From the NCBI GenBank assembly GCA_001464915.1, contig LNED01000038.1, positions 62,001 through 126,000 on the forward strand: a DNA stretch of 64,000 bases, written 5' to 3'. Below the pieces are notes generated by a model. It ran no database searches, was not told the origin of the DNA, and saw only the letters and a program-made list of their open reading frames with translations. The translations under genes were made by a program, and so were the position numbers. Source of the stretch: Sphingomonadales bacterium Ga0077531. GTDB lineage: Bacteria; Pseudomonadota; Alphaproteobacteria; Sphingomonadales; Sphingomonadaceae. Shown here in pieces: positions 18,782 through 28,182 of this stretch (position 1 is the stretch's first letter; the number at the start of each line of letters is the position of its first letter).

Positions 18782-20920
18782 TCAGGCCGGTTCGAGCTTG
18801 ACCGGAATCGCGCTTTGCAAGGATTGCCCGGTGATCGGATCGTAATCGACCACCTCGCTCACCAGCCGGTTTGTGGATGATCCGCGTTCCCGCACATCCG
18901 CCTTGGTCGCATCGGCATCGCCGTAAGCATGGGCCATCGACACCAGCCCGCGGCGCACCTTGTCGCTCGCCTTGACCACCCCGTGGATGGTGGCGTGGGG
19001 CGAGGTGATCGCCACCAGCCCGCCTTCCTCCAGCCCCAGCGCCGCAATATCATCGGGGTGGATATAGGCCGGGTTGGTGGTGGTTCTCGCCTGCAATTTC
19101 TTGAGCGGGTGGCCGATCGAATTGAACCGGGTTTTTGACCGGCGGCTGATCAGGCGGAAGTCAAAGCCTTCGCGCGCCGTCCGGTTGTCGGCGTATTTCA
19201 GGATTTCGGATGGCATCGCGCCGACCGCCAGATCAAAGCGGTGGAATTCGCCTTCGTCCAGCGGTTCGACCTTGGGGTGAACCTCGGGATAAATCATCGC
19301 CGCGCCGCCATTGGCCTGGCAATCTGCCCGCACGTCACTGGGCTTCATCAGGCTGCCGGTGACCATCAGATCGAGGAATTCCTGCTTCGATGGCTTGCGA
19401 TCCATCGGCAGTGGGCCGCCGTTCAGCACCATCGTGATCCCGAGGTGATGGGCCAGCGTCCAGAACATCTCGTATTCGTCGATGCAGTCACCCGGCGCGG
19501 CAACCACCGGCTCGACATAGCGGGCATAGGGTTCTTCATGCCACCATTCGGACAGGTTGGTGATGTCCTCGCGCTCAAGGCATTGTGACGGGGCGAGCAC
19601 CACAGTGGCGCGCTTGGCACTCGCGCTCATCCACGGATCGATCTGCACGAACAGTTCCAGATCGTCCAATGCGCGGACCATCTTGGCCTGATCAGGGAAG
19701 CCGACTACCGGATTCCCGCCAACCGAAATCAGCGCGCGCACCTGCCCGTCACCCGGCGTCAGGATTTCGTCCGCCAGCACATTGCAGGGCATTTCCCAGC
19801 CCAGATGGCCCAAGCCCCGGAACCGCGATTTCGGCATCCCTTCGGCGCCGAACATCGGCACCGGCGGTGCCACCTGCGCGCGCCGCGCGTCCTGATAAGG
19901 GCTGAACACGCCGGGGATCGCGGCCTTCTCGCCTTCTTGCTTGAAGCGTGCGCAGATCGTGTTGAGGCAGGTGACGAGATATTCGGTCAGCGTGCCATTG
20001 CCTGCCATTTCCGGCCCGGTGCCGGTGGTGGCGCAGCCCTTGCTGCCGCCCGCAAACATCCGCGCGGCGGCGACCAGTTGATCCTTGTCCAACCCGGCAC
20101 GTTCCGCCGCCACTTCGGGCGGGAAGGCCTTCACTGCTTCGGCCAGCTCATCGAACCCATCGACATGCGCGGCGACGAAATTGCGATCATAGAGCCCTTC
20201 GGAAATGATCACATTGAGCATCCCCGCCAGCATCGCGGGGTCTTCGCCGGGTTTGACGGGCAGGTAGATATCGGCGAGCCGTGCGACGTCGCTTTCACGC
20301 GGGTCGGCGACGATCAGCTTCAATCCCTTCGCCTTCTGGTCGCGGATGCGGCGCGATGGGCTGAACGGCGGCACGCCGCCGACGGGGGAGTAATGCGACA
20401 CGATCGGGTTATTGCCGATGAACAGCGCCACATCGCTTTCGCTAAAGGTATTCGGCCCCGCCATCCACTTGCCGTAACGCTGGGTGGTGAACACCTTGGC
20501 CGGCTGATCGAGCGTCACCGAGGTGTAGAAATTGCGGCTGCCCACGGCCTGCGCAAAGCTGAGCGAAGCGGCCATTGCGGCGCTGTTTTGAAAGCCGCCC
20601 GATCCCATGAATACTGCGACCGAATTGGGGCCGTGGGTGTCGATGATCCGGCGCAGTTCGCTCGCCACATGGGCCAGGGCTTCGGGCATCGGGGTGGAGA
20701 CGAACTCGCCCGCTGCATTGCGCACCTGGCTGTGGTGCAGGCGGTTTTCCGAATTGTGCGAATCCGGCAGCTCGCGCCCCTTCATGCAGGTGTAGCCGCC
20801 ATAGACCGGGTCATCGGGATCGCCGCGCACCTCGATCACCTTTCCATTCTCCACATCCACTTCCATCGCGCAATTGGCGTGGCAGAAACGGCAGAAGGTC
20901 TTGTGAGTCTCGATACCCAT
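18782..20920 (-). CDS. molybdopterin-dependent oxidoreductase (DMSO-reductase family), single subunit
   Basis: N-terminal CRFCHANCAMEV...YTCMKGRE Fe-S motif; ALISVGGNPVVGFPDQ; C-terminal molybdopterin dinucleotide-binding domain. Confidence 0.9.
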   Translation of the reverse strand: MGIETHKTFCRFCHANCAMEVDVENGKVIEVRGDPDDPVYGGYTCMKGRELPDSHNSENRLHHSQVRNAAGEFVSTPMPEALAHVASELRRIIDTHGPNSVAVFMGSGGFQNSAAMAASLSFAQAVGSRNFYTSVTLDQPAKVFTTQRYGKWMAGPNTFSESDVALFIGNNPIVSHYSPVGGVPPFSPSRRIRDQKAKGLKLIVADPRESDVARLADIYLPVKPGEDPAMLAGMLNVIISEGLYDRNFVAAHVDGFDELAEAVKAFPPEVAAERAGLDKDQLVAAARMFAGGSKGCATTGTGPEMAGNGTLTEYLVTCLNTICARFKQEGEKAAIPGVFSPYQDARRAQVAPPVPMFGAEGMPKSRFRGLGHLGWEMPCNVLADEILTPGDGQVRALISVGGNPVVGFPDQAKMVRALDDLELFVQIDPWMSASAKRATVVLAPSQCLEREDITNLSEWWHEEPYARYVEPVVAAPGDCIDEYEMFWTLAHHLGITMVLNGGPLPMDRKPSKQEFLDLMVTGSLMKPSDVRADCQANGGAAMIYPEVHPKVEPLDEGEFHRFDLAVGAMPSEILKYADNRTAREGFDFRLISRRSKTRFNSIGHPLKKLQARTTTNPAYIHPDDIAALGLEEGGLVAITSPHATIHGVVKASDKVRRGLVSMAHAYGDADATKADVRERGSSTNRLVSEVVDYDPITGQSLQSAIPVKLEPA

Positions 20921-20970
20921 GGTGCTCTCCCTTTGGATTGGAGACTACCACAGGGGGCGAACCGCTCGAC

Positions 20971-20986
20971 TGACACTTTTGTCCGT
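20971..20986 (-). promoter_or_regulatory. shared island motif, copy m1
   Basis: + strand TGACACTTTTGTCCGT between divergent starts 20920(-) and 21040(+). Confidence 0.45.
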
Positions 20987-21039
20987 GGAGGCGTAGGCGC
21001 CGCGCTCGCAATAGGGCAGGTGAAACAAGGAGAGTTTTG

Positions 21040-22044
21040 ATGCCCACCACCACCCGCCAATGGCTCTTGAACGGACATCCGCGCGGTCGCGGGATTGAAA
21101 TCGACAATGATTTCAAACTGGTCACTACTGAACTGGGCGATCCCGCGCCGGGTGAGATGCTGCTGAAGCTGCATTATCTCGGCTTTGACCCGGCGCAAAA
21201 GGGCTGGATGGAGAACATCGCCGATTACGTCGCGCCGATGGCGATTGGCGATGTGATGCGAGGCAGCGGGATTGCCGAGGTCGTGGCGTCGAACGGCGGT
21301 CGGTTCGCGGTCGGCGATACGGTGTTTGGCACCACCGGCTGGACCGAATACCTCATCACCGATGGCAAGGAGCTGACGAAGGTCGAAACCGATCTGTCGC
21401 CCACCGCCGTCCTGTCCGTGCTGGGGACGACCGGGCTGACCGCCTATTGCGGGCTGTTCAAGGTTGGCAAGCCCGTGGCAGGCGATACCGTGCTGGTCAG
21501 CGGCGCGGCTGGCGCAACCGGCAGCATCGTCGGCCAACTCGCCAAGCTGGCTGGGTGCCGCGTGGTCGGCATCGCCGGCGGGCAGGACAAGTGCGACTGG
21601 CTTGTGCGCGAAGCCGGTTATGACGCTGCGATCGATTACAAGGCCGACAATGTGAAGGCGCAGATCAAGGAACTCTGCCCGCGCGGGGTCGATGTGATTT
21701 ACGACAATGTCGGCGGCAAGATTTTGAACGACATGCTCGCCTGCATTGCCACCAATGCCCGCGTGGTAATCTGCGGCGGGATCAGCCGGTACGAAACCGG
21801 CAGCCTGCCCGCCGGGCCGGAAAACTACTTCAACCTGGTGTTCCGGCGCGGCACGATGGCGGGTTTCATCGTGCTCGACTGGGCAGCTGAGTTTCCCACG
21901 CTCCGCAAGCGATTGGAAGGCTTCGTCAAGGATGGCAGCCTGAAATATCAGGAGGATATCCAGCACGGCTTCGAAAACGCGCCGCAGACTTTACAGCGGT
22001 TGTTCAGCGGCCAGAACCGCGGGAAGCAGCTCTTGAAACTCTAG
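21040..22044 (+). CDS. MDR family NADP-dependent oxidoreductase (2)
   Basis: DTVLVSGAAGATGSIVGQLAKLAGCRVVGIAGGQDKC. Confidence 0.9.
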   Translation: MPTTTRQWLLNGHPRGRGIEIDNDFKLVTTELGDPAPGEMLLKLHYLGFDPAQKGWMENIADYVAPMAIGDVMRGSGIAEVVASNGGRFAVGDTVFGTTGWTEYLITDGKELTKVETDLSPTAVLSVLGTTGLTAYCGLFKVGKPVAGDTVLVSGAAGATGSIVGQLAKLAGCRVVGIAGGQDKCDWLVREAGYDAAIDYKADNVKAQIKELCPRGVDVIYDNVGGKILNDMLACIATNARVVICGGISRYETGSLPAGPENYFNLVFRRGTMAGFIVLDWAAEFPTLRKRLEGFVKDGSLKYQEDIQHGFENAPQTLQRLFSGQNRGKQLLKL

Positions 22045-22553
22045 GCCAAATCCTCGGGCCGGTTCACGTTCATCAGGGGGGTGGGAAGTTCGATCCGGCG
22101 CGCGTTGATTGCGTCGGCGAAGCGGTAAAGCGACCGCCCCCCGCCGTGCAGAAACGCCTCGAGCGCGGGGAAAACAGCGACTGGCCATAGCCCGACCACC
22201 GGCTGGCTTTCGACAATCGCTGCGCCTTCGCCAGCCAGCGTTGCGGCCAGATCATGCGGTAGATCGGGCACATCGACCCCGGCGGAGAGCACGTGGGCGA
22301 ACCTGCTCATCTCGGCATGGCGCAAGGCCGCCGCCAGCCCGCCCAAGGGGCCAAGCCCAGCATCGGGCCAATCAGGGATGCACGTGAACCCCGGCTCCTC
22401 GCGCCCGCACACCACCACCGCGCCAGATTGCACGGCAAGCGCGGCGGCGACCCGGTCAATCAGCCGCGCGCCTTCGTACAATGCCTGCGCCTTGTCGCTG
22501 CCGAACCGCCGGGCCTGCCCGCCTGCGAGGATCGCTCCGAGGATTTTAGTCAA
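22041..22553 (-). CDS. mobA: molybdenum cofactor guanylyltransferase MobA
   Basis: KILGAILAGGQARRFGSDKAQALYEG nucleotidyltransferase motif; TTG start assumed. Confidence 0.83.
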   Translation of the reverse strand: MTKILGAILAGGQARRFGSDKAQALYEGARLIDRVAAALAVQSGAVVVCGREEPGFTCIPDWPDAGLGPLGGLAAALRHAEMSRFAHVLSAGVDVPDLPHDLAATLAGEGAAIVESQPVVGLWPVAVFPALEAFLHGGGRSLYRFADAINARRIELPTPLMNVNRPEDLA

Positions 22554-22887
22554 ACGCTTCCGTCGCTTGCCCTTCGGCGTTGTAGACCGGGCCTTCTGCG
22601 TCAACGCGGTATTTCGCGCTGGCCGCAGCCGTAATGCCGAACTGGCCGATGTGATCGCGCATCCCGGTATAGGCCGGATCGCGGAAATGCGCAGCGAGCG
22701 CCTCTTCACTTTCCCATTCCTCGAACACGTTGACCCGCGCCGGGTTCATCGAACAGGCGCTCCAATCATAGTGGATGCAGCCTGCCTCGGCGAGCGCAGC
22801 TTCGATATGGGGGCGGGCGCTGCGCAGCGCTTCTTCACGCTGGGCGGGATCGAGGTCGATTTGCGCGGAAATCAGAATCTTAGCCAT
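22546..22887 (-). CDS. antibiotic biosynthesis monooxygenase (ABM) domain protein
   Basis: MAKILISAQIDLDPAQREEAL...FEEWESEEALAAHFRDP. Confidence 0.82.
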   Translation of the reverse strand: MAKILISAQIDLDPAQREEALRSARPHIEAALAEAGCIHYDWSACSMNPARVNVFEEWESEEALAAHFRDPAYTGMRDHIGQFGITAAASAKYRVDAEGPVYNAEGQATEAFD

Positions 22888-22895
22888 GTGTCGAA

Positions 22896-23306
22896 TTACC
22901 CCTGAGCGCCGAATTCGGCGATGATTTTAAAGGTGCGGCTGGTGAACACCCAGCGCCCATCCACCTTGGCGAGTTCGTCTACGTAAAGCCCGCCGACATG
23001 GCGCGCGGGCGCATCTTTGGGTTTCAGGATTTCCTGCGTCTGCACCCGCGATTTCGCTTTGTTTCCGGTGACCTCGATCATGCAGGGAACGCATTGAAAG
23101 CTGACCGCTTCAAGCCCGCCCATTGCCCCGTTCCAGAAGGCAACGATGGCGTCCTTGCCCTTGGTCTTGTGGCCCATCAAATCCCAATCAGCATCATCGG
23201 CCCAGACGCTCCCCCAGGTGTCGGCATCGAACCGCACCACCCCGTCGGCATAGGTGCCGTTCAATTCAACGATCGCCACGCGATCTTCCAGTGGCCCTGT
23301 AAACAT
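22896..23306 (-). CDS. SnoaL/NTF2-like protein
   Basis: MFTGPLEDRVAIVELNGTYADGVVRFDADTWGSVWADDADWDLMGHKTKGKDAIVAFW. Confidence 0.82.
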   Translation of the reverse strand: MFTGPLEDRVAIVELNGTYADGVVRFDADTWGSVWADDADWDLMGHKTKGKDAIVAFWNGAMGGLEAVSFQCVPCMIEVTGNKAKSRVQTQEILKPKDAPARHVGGLYVDELAKVDGRWVFTSRTFKIIAEFGAQG

Positions 23307-23359
23307 TGCGCGCTCTCCCTCGGTTATGGCGTTGCTATCGAGCGCCGTCGGGGCGCGGA

Positions 23360-23379
23360 CAATGGACACTTTTGGGAAG
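23360..23379 (+). promoter_or_regulatory. shared island motif, copy m2
   Basis: CAATGGACACTTTTGGGAAG between divergent starts 23306(-) and 23429(+). Confidence 0.5.
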
Positions 23380-23428
23380 GGGGGCGCGCAGCGATGCGTG
23401 GTAGGCCTGCGGGCAGAGGAGAGACATG

Positions 23429-24238
23429 ATGGGACAATTGCAAGGCAAGACCGCAGTGGTGCTGGGGGCGGCATCGGAAGGCAACATGGGCCAGACCATC
23501 GCCCGCCTGTTCGCAAAGGAAGGTGCGAAGGTGATGGTGGCGGGCCGCAAGGAAGCCCCGCTCGCCGCGTTGGCTGAAGATATCGGCGGGGCCTATGCGC
23601 TGTGCGACATTGCCGACCGCGCGCAAGTCAATGCGCTGGCAGACAAGGCAATAGAAACCTTTGGCCGGGTCGATATCGCGATCAACACCACCGGCTGGGG
23701 GCTGCTCGCCAGCATGGAGGAGATCACCGAAGAACAGCTCGACCAGATCGTCGATCTGCAATTCAAGGGCGTGCACCATTTCTTGCAAGCGTTTGTGCGG
23801 GTGATGAGCGCGCAGCAACCCACCGGCGGATCGCTGATTTCGCTGTCTTCGGCGACGACCAAAGCGATCATCACCAACCACGCTGCCTATATCGGCACCA
23901 AGCGCGGCAGCGAGGCGTTGATCGAGTGTGTCGCCAATGATTACGGTCACTTGGGGATCAAGGCCAACACCGTTTCCCCCGCCTTCACCGATAGCCCGAT
24001 GACGCATGACAGCTTTCAGGTGCCCGGCCTGACCGATGCGTTCCTGCCGCGTTACCCGATGGGGCGGCTCAATACGGTGGACGATGTCGCCCATGCCTGT
24101 CTGTGGCTGAGCACCGATCAGGCCTATGTCACCGGGGCCAATATCCAGCCAAATGGGGGACTGGCGATGCGCGGCAATCCGCAGGCGGGCGATGTCGCAG
24201 CGGCGATTGGCGCGGCGATGGCGAAGTTGCAGCAATAG
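23429..24238 (+). CDS. SDR family oxidoreductase
   Basis: GKTAVVLGAASEGNMGQTIARLFAKEGAKV, YIGTKRGSEAL. Confidence 0.85.
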   Translation: MGQLQGKTAVVLGAASEGNMGQTIARLFAKEGAKVMVAGRKEAPLAALAEDIGGAYALCDIADRAQVNALADKAIETFGRVDIAINTTGWGLLASMEEITEEQLDQIVDLQFKGVHHFLQAFVRVMSAQQPTGGSLISLSSATTKAIITNHAAYIGTKRGSEALIECVANDYGHLGIKANTVSPAFTDSPMTHDSFQVPGLTDAFLPRYPMGRLNTVDDVAHACLWLSTDQAYVTGANIQPNGGLAMRGNPQAGDVAAAIGAAMAKLQQ

Positions 24239-24244
24239 GCCGCT

Positions 24245-24280
24245 GCCCTGCCGATGTTTCACGTGAAACATCGGCAGGGC
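24245..24280. other. parS centromere-like site (ParB-binding) embedded in a 36-bp perfect palindrome
   Basis: GCCCTGCCGA-TGTTTCACGTGAAACA-TCGGCAGGGC; core 24255-24270 is identical to the canonical 16-bp parS consensus; intergenic between convergent genes. Confidence 0.88.
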
Positions 24281-24340
24281 GTGGATCAAGCCGGGGTCAA
24301 GCAGGGGTCAAGACGGCACCAAGACCAGCCTAGCCCCGCA

Positions 24341-25129
24341 TCAATATTGCGCCGTCCCGCCATCCACGCTGATCTGCTGGCCGGTGATGCCGGCCCCAGC
24401 CTTGCTAGCCAGCAGCACCGCGACGGCGGCCACTTCCTCGACCGTGTTGGGGCGCTTGATCGCCGAATCGGCGGCGAACATCGCGATCATATCGTCCAGT
24501 TCCATCCCCATCGCTTTTGCGGTCGCCGGGCCGTTGTTCTTGATGATGTCGGTGATGACGATCCCCGGGCAGATCGCGTTGACGGTCACGCCTGACACGC
24601 CGACTTCGCGCGCGACGCTTTTGGTCATGCCGTTGACTGCGTGTTTGGCGGCGGAATAGGCGGTCAGCACCGGCTTGCCATGCTTGCCTTCCATCGACGA
24701 GATGTTGATCACCCGGCCATCACCCTTGGCGATCATGGTGGGGAGCGCGCGCCGCGTGGCCCAGAAGGTGGAATAGACGTTCCATTTCATCGCTTCGTCA
24801 AAGGCGTGATCGGACAGGTTGACCAGCGGCTGCAAATCGCCTGCGCCGCCGGCGTTGTTCACCAGAATGTCGAGCGTGCCGAAATGCTTGATCACGGCGT
24901 CGATGAAGCCTTCCAGATCGGCCTGCTCCATCACGTCGCCCGCGATGAAGATTGCGTTCTCTCCCGCGCCGAGTTCTTCGAGCACCTTCGCGCCCTTTTC
25001 GGCATTGCGGGCAAACAGTGCCACCTTGCCGCCCTCGGCCAGAAATGCCTCGGCAATCCCGCGCCCCATGCCTGCCGTGCCGCCGGTAATCGCGGCGATT
25101 TTGCCTTCCAGTTTATTGGCCAGTTTCAT
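24341..25129 (-). CDS. SDR family oxidoreductase
   Basis: MKLANKLEGKIAAITGGTAGMGRGIAEAFL, YSAAKHAVNGM. Confidence 0.88.
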   Translation of the reverse strand: MKLANKLEGKIAAITGGTAGMGRGIAEAFLAEGGKVALFARNAEKGAKVLEELGAGENAIFIAGDVMEQADLEGFIDAVIKHFGTLDILVNNAGGAGDLQPLVNLSDHAFDEAMKWNVYSTFWATRRALPTMIAKGDGRVINISSMEGKHGKPVLTAYSAAKHAVNGMTKSVAREVGVSGVTVNAICPGIVITDIIKNNGPATAKAMGMELDDMIAMFAADSAIKRPNTVEEVAAVAVLLASKAGAGITGQQISVDGGTAQY

Positions 25130-25180
25130 AGTGCAGCTCTCCTTTGACTGCAGGGGTAGCGGTCTGCGCGGCCAAGCGCA

Positions 25181-25201
25181 CCTTGCCAAAATGAGCAATT
25201 G
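25181..25201 (-). promoter_or_regulatory. shared island motif, copy m3
   Basis: reverse complement reads CAATTGCTCATTTTGGCAAGG; between divergent starts 25129(-) and 25234(+). Confidence 0.5.
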
Positions 25202-25233
25202 CCGCACTGCCCCCGCAGCGCCTCTATGCCCGC

Positions 25234-26853
25234 ATGAGAGAAACAGACGTCATCATTCTGGGAACGGGCGCGGCCGGCATGGCCGCTGCGCTGGCGGCAC
25301 ACGAAACCGGGGCGGAGGTGCTGCTGGTGGAAAAGTGGGACCGCGTTGGCGGCACGTCCGCCATATCGGGCGGGGTGATCTGGGTCGCCGACAACCCGCG
25401 GATGCGCGCTGCCGGAATGGCCGACAGCCGGGCTGATGCGCTCGCCTATTTTCGCAGTCTGGATCACGGCGATCTGGTGGATGAGACAATCGAGGCGTTC
25501 GTCGACTCGGGGCCGGAGGCGCTGGCGTTTTTGGAAAGCATCGATGCGCTCAGCGTCTCGGTCTTGCCGGGCTATCCCGATTACTACACCGACCGTCCGG
25601 GCGCGAAGCCGCAGGGGTCACGGGCGCTGGATCACGATCTGTTCGACCTCAACCATTTGGGCGAATGGGCGGCGAGGATCTACGCGATCGAAGAGCCCAA
25701 ACCGCTGATGCTGCGCGAAACCCCGATTGGCGGCGCGACCGAGATGGTCTCGGCACAGGTGATGGGCGAACGCATGGCGGCGCGGCAATGCGGGTTCGGC
25801 CAAGCAATGGTGGCGCGGTTGTTGAAGGCGTGTCTGGCGCGCGGGATCGAACCGCTGCTGGGCGTCACCGCCAAGGCGCTGCTGCGCGACGGCGGGCGGA
25901 TCACCGGGATCGAGGCTGAGCAGAACGGCGCACCGCTGACGCTGAAAGCGCGGCGCGGGGTGATTATCGCCACCGGCGGATTTGAGTGGGACACCGAACA
26001 GCGCCAGACTTTCCTGCGCGGCCCTGTCACCGCGCCCGCCAGCCCGCCGACCGCCACTGGCGAAGGGCTGAAGCTGGCGATGGCAGCGGGCGCAAAGCTC
26101 GGCAATATGACCAGCGCGTGGTGGGCACCCACGCTTGTCGCGCCCGATCAACCATGGGCCAGCGGGGAGCAGCGCGGGCAGATCGTCCTGATCGAACGCA
26201 CCGTGCCGCATTCGATCATGGTCAACCGCAAGGCTCAGCGGTTCTGCAATGAAGCGGCGAATTATTCGGCATTGGGCGGCGTGTTCCACCAGTTTGATCC
26301 GGCCAATTACGATTACCTCAATCTGCCCGCCTATCTGATCTTCGACGCGCAATATGCGGCGCGCTATCCGCTCGGCACGCGGATGCCGGGGCAGCCGATT
26401 CCCGATTGGGTGATGCGCGCGGAGACTTTGGAAGGGTTGGCGGAGCAGCTTGGGCTTGATGCAGCAACGCTCACCGAAACTGTGGCGCGCTTTAACGTCC
26501 ACGCCGACGAAGGGCATGACCCTGATTTCGGGCGCGGCACCAGCGCCTATGATCATTTCTACGGCGACCGCAGCCGCACCGGCACAGCAGTGACTTTGGG
26601 TGCGATCCGCGAAGCACCGTTTTACGCGGTGGAGATTCAATCCGGCCTGCTCGGTACCAATGGCGGCCCGCGCACCGATGGCGCGGGCCGGATATTGGGG
26701 CATGATGGCGCGGTGATCCCCGGATTGTTCGGCGCAGGCAATGCCATCGCTTGTCCGACGGGCGGGATTTACGCGGGGGCAGGCGGGACACTCGGCCCGG
26801 CGCTGACGTTTGGGTATCTGGCGGGGAGGGCTGCGGCGGCGGCGAACGCCTAA
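25234..26853 (+). CDS. FAD-dependent oxidoreductase (3-ketosteroid dehydrogenase / fumarate reductase-like)
   Basis: DVIILGTGAAGMAAALAAHETGAEVLLVEKWDRVGGTSAISGGVIWV; C-terminal GLFGAGNAIACPTGGIYAGAGGTLGPALTFGYLAGR. Confidence 0.87.
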   Translation: MRETDVIILGTGAAGMAAALAAHETGAEVLLVEKWDRVGGTSAISGGVIWVADNPRMRAAGMADSRADALAYFRSLDHGDLVDETIEAFVDSGPEALAFLESIDALSVSVLPGYPDYYTDRPGAKPQGSRALDHDLFDLNHLGEWAARIYAIEEPKPLMLRETPIGGATEMVSAQVMGERMAARQCGFGQAMVARLLKACLARGIEPLLGVTAKALLRDGGRITGIEAEQNGAPLTLKARRGVIIATGGFEWDTEQRQTFLRGPVTAPASPPTATGEGLKLAMAAGAKLGNMTSAWWAPTLVAPDQPWASGEQRGQIVLIERTVPHSIMVNRKAQRFCNEAANYSALGGVFHQFDPANYDYLNLPAYLIFDAQYAARYPLGTRMPGQPIPDWVMRAETLEGLAEQLGLDAATLTETVARFNVHADEGHDPDFGRGTSAYDHFYGDRSRTGTAVTLGAIREAPFYAVEIQSGLLGTNGGPRTDGAGRILGHDGAVIPGLFGAGNAIACPTGGIYAGAGGTLGPALTFGYLAGRAAAAANA

Positions 26854-28181
26854 CCCCCCAACCAGCGATCAATCGTATCGTGGAAGAACCGTACCCGCGC
26901 TTCTTGTCCGGCCAGATGCCCGCCGCGATAGCCGCGTGATCGCAGGCCCATTTGCTGCTCGCTCCAGATGCTGACATCCTGATCGATGCCGGGGCCGCAG
27001 CTGAGTTCGCCCACGCGCCCACGCAGGTGCTCCACCGGAACCGTGCGATCGACCTCCTGCCCCATGGAATAGGAGTAATATCGATCCTCGCCTTCGGGGA
27101 ACCACGTGAAATACCACATGTCGAACAGGCAGCGTTCGGGATCGGTCGGATGCGGATCGGCGCGCAGCCAGATGCAGCCATCGGGTTTCAGGCTGAAGCT
27201 GATGTTGGGGAAGACCGTGTAGTGGAAATGATCGGTCAGCTGTTCATCGTGGAAGTGGCTGAAATCATACCCCTTGGCCGCGCCGTGCTCGCGCTTGGCC
27301 GCTTGCAGGGCCTCACGCGTGCGCAGCGGATCATCACGGAAATCTTCGGGGTTGAGGCCCCAATAGGTCAGCTCCTTCGCCATCATGTCGAGCACCGTGT
27401 CGGTATGCCCGCGAAGGCTGCGCGCTGGGCGTGATCCCGGCATGAACATCCGCGCATGGCCGTGGGGCGCGTACATATCGAACTGGCAGTCCTTGTAGCT
27501 CTGCTCCATCACGAACCGGGTTTGCGGGTGGACGAAGGGCAGGTGATAGCTTTCGTTGAAATTGTCCTGCACGCACTTCCAGTTCCAGTCGCCCTCCAGC
27601 GTGACCCAATGGGTGCGGTGCATCTGCTCCATGCGGTAACATTCCAGCTGCGGCGCGATGGGGCCAAGGTGATCGCGGAGCGGGGTGGCGTGCGCGTCGA
27701 GGTTGACCCAGACGAAGCTGGCGAACACCTCGCAGCGGACCTCCTCCAGCGTCACCTTGCCGCACGGAGAGCCGCCCGCAAAATCCTCAGGGCAGGGGAC
27801 GAAATTGAGTTCGCCTTCGGGGGTGAAGCGCCAGCCGTGGTAGGAACAGGCGATGCGTTTGGAATGGCCCTGTTCTTCCAGAACCAGCCGTTTGCCGCGA
27901 TGCGGACAGACGTTGTAGAATGCCCGGATGCGGCCATCATCGCCGTGGGTGACGAGGATGGACTCGCGCCCGATGTCGTAGGTGAAGAAATCGCCCGGCT
28001 TCGCCACCTGCTGCGCCAGCCCGCCGATCAGCCAGCTGCGCGTCCAGATGCCGTCCCATTCGCGGTCCATGAAATCGCGCGACCAATAGCGGCTGCCTTC
28101 GATCGGTTTGGTCGAGAGCGCCGGCGCTGGCTGCGGGGTTTTGTCGATCCGCGTCGGCGCGGGTTTGAGCAAGGTGGCCAT
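26850..28181 (-). CDS. Rieske non-heme iron oxygenase, alpha subunit (1)
   Basis: CPHRGKRLVLEEQGHSKRIACSYHGW Rieske motif; NESYHLPFVH mononuclear iron motif. Confidence 0.92.
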   Translation of the reverse strand: MATLLKPAPTRIDKTPQPAPALSTKPIEGSRYWSRDFMDREWDGIWTRSWLIGGLAQQVAKPGDFFTYDIGRESILVTHGDDGRIRAFYNVCPHRGKRLVLEEQGHSKRIACSYHGWRFTPEGELNFVPCPEDFAGGSPCGKVTLEEVRCEVFASFVWVNLDAHATPLRDHLGPIAPQLECYRMEQMHRTHWVTLEGDWNWKCVQDNFNESYHLPFVHPQTRFVMEQSYKDCQFDMYAPHGHARMFMPGSRPARSLRGHTDTVLDMMAKELTYWGLNPEDFRDDPLRTREALQAAKREHGAAKGYDFSHFHDEQLTDHFHYTVFPNISFSLKPDGCIWLRADPHPTDPERCLFDMWYFTWFPEGEDRYYSYSMGQEVDRTVPVEHLRGRVGELSCGPGIDQDVSIWSEQQMGLRSRGYRGGHLAGQEARVRFFHDTIDRWLGG

Positions 28182-28182
28182 A

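Noticed and set aside
19805-21040. 411-aa plus-strand ORF antisense to the molybdopterin oxidoreductase
   Set aside because: Overlaps conserved coding sequence on the other strand and covers its promoter; no motif support.
27099-27112. GAACCACGTGAAAT, partial parS-like sequence
   Set aside because: Only one half-site matches, it lies within the conserved Rieske coding sequence, and is not a palindrome; likely coincidence.
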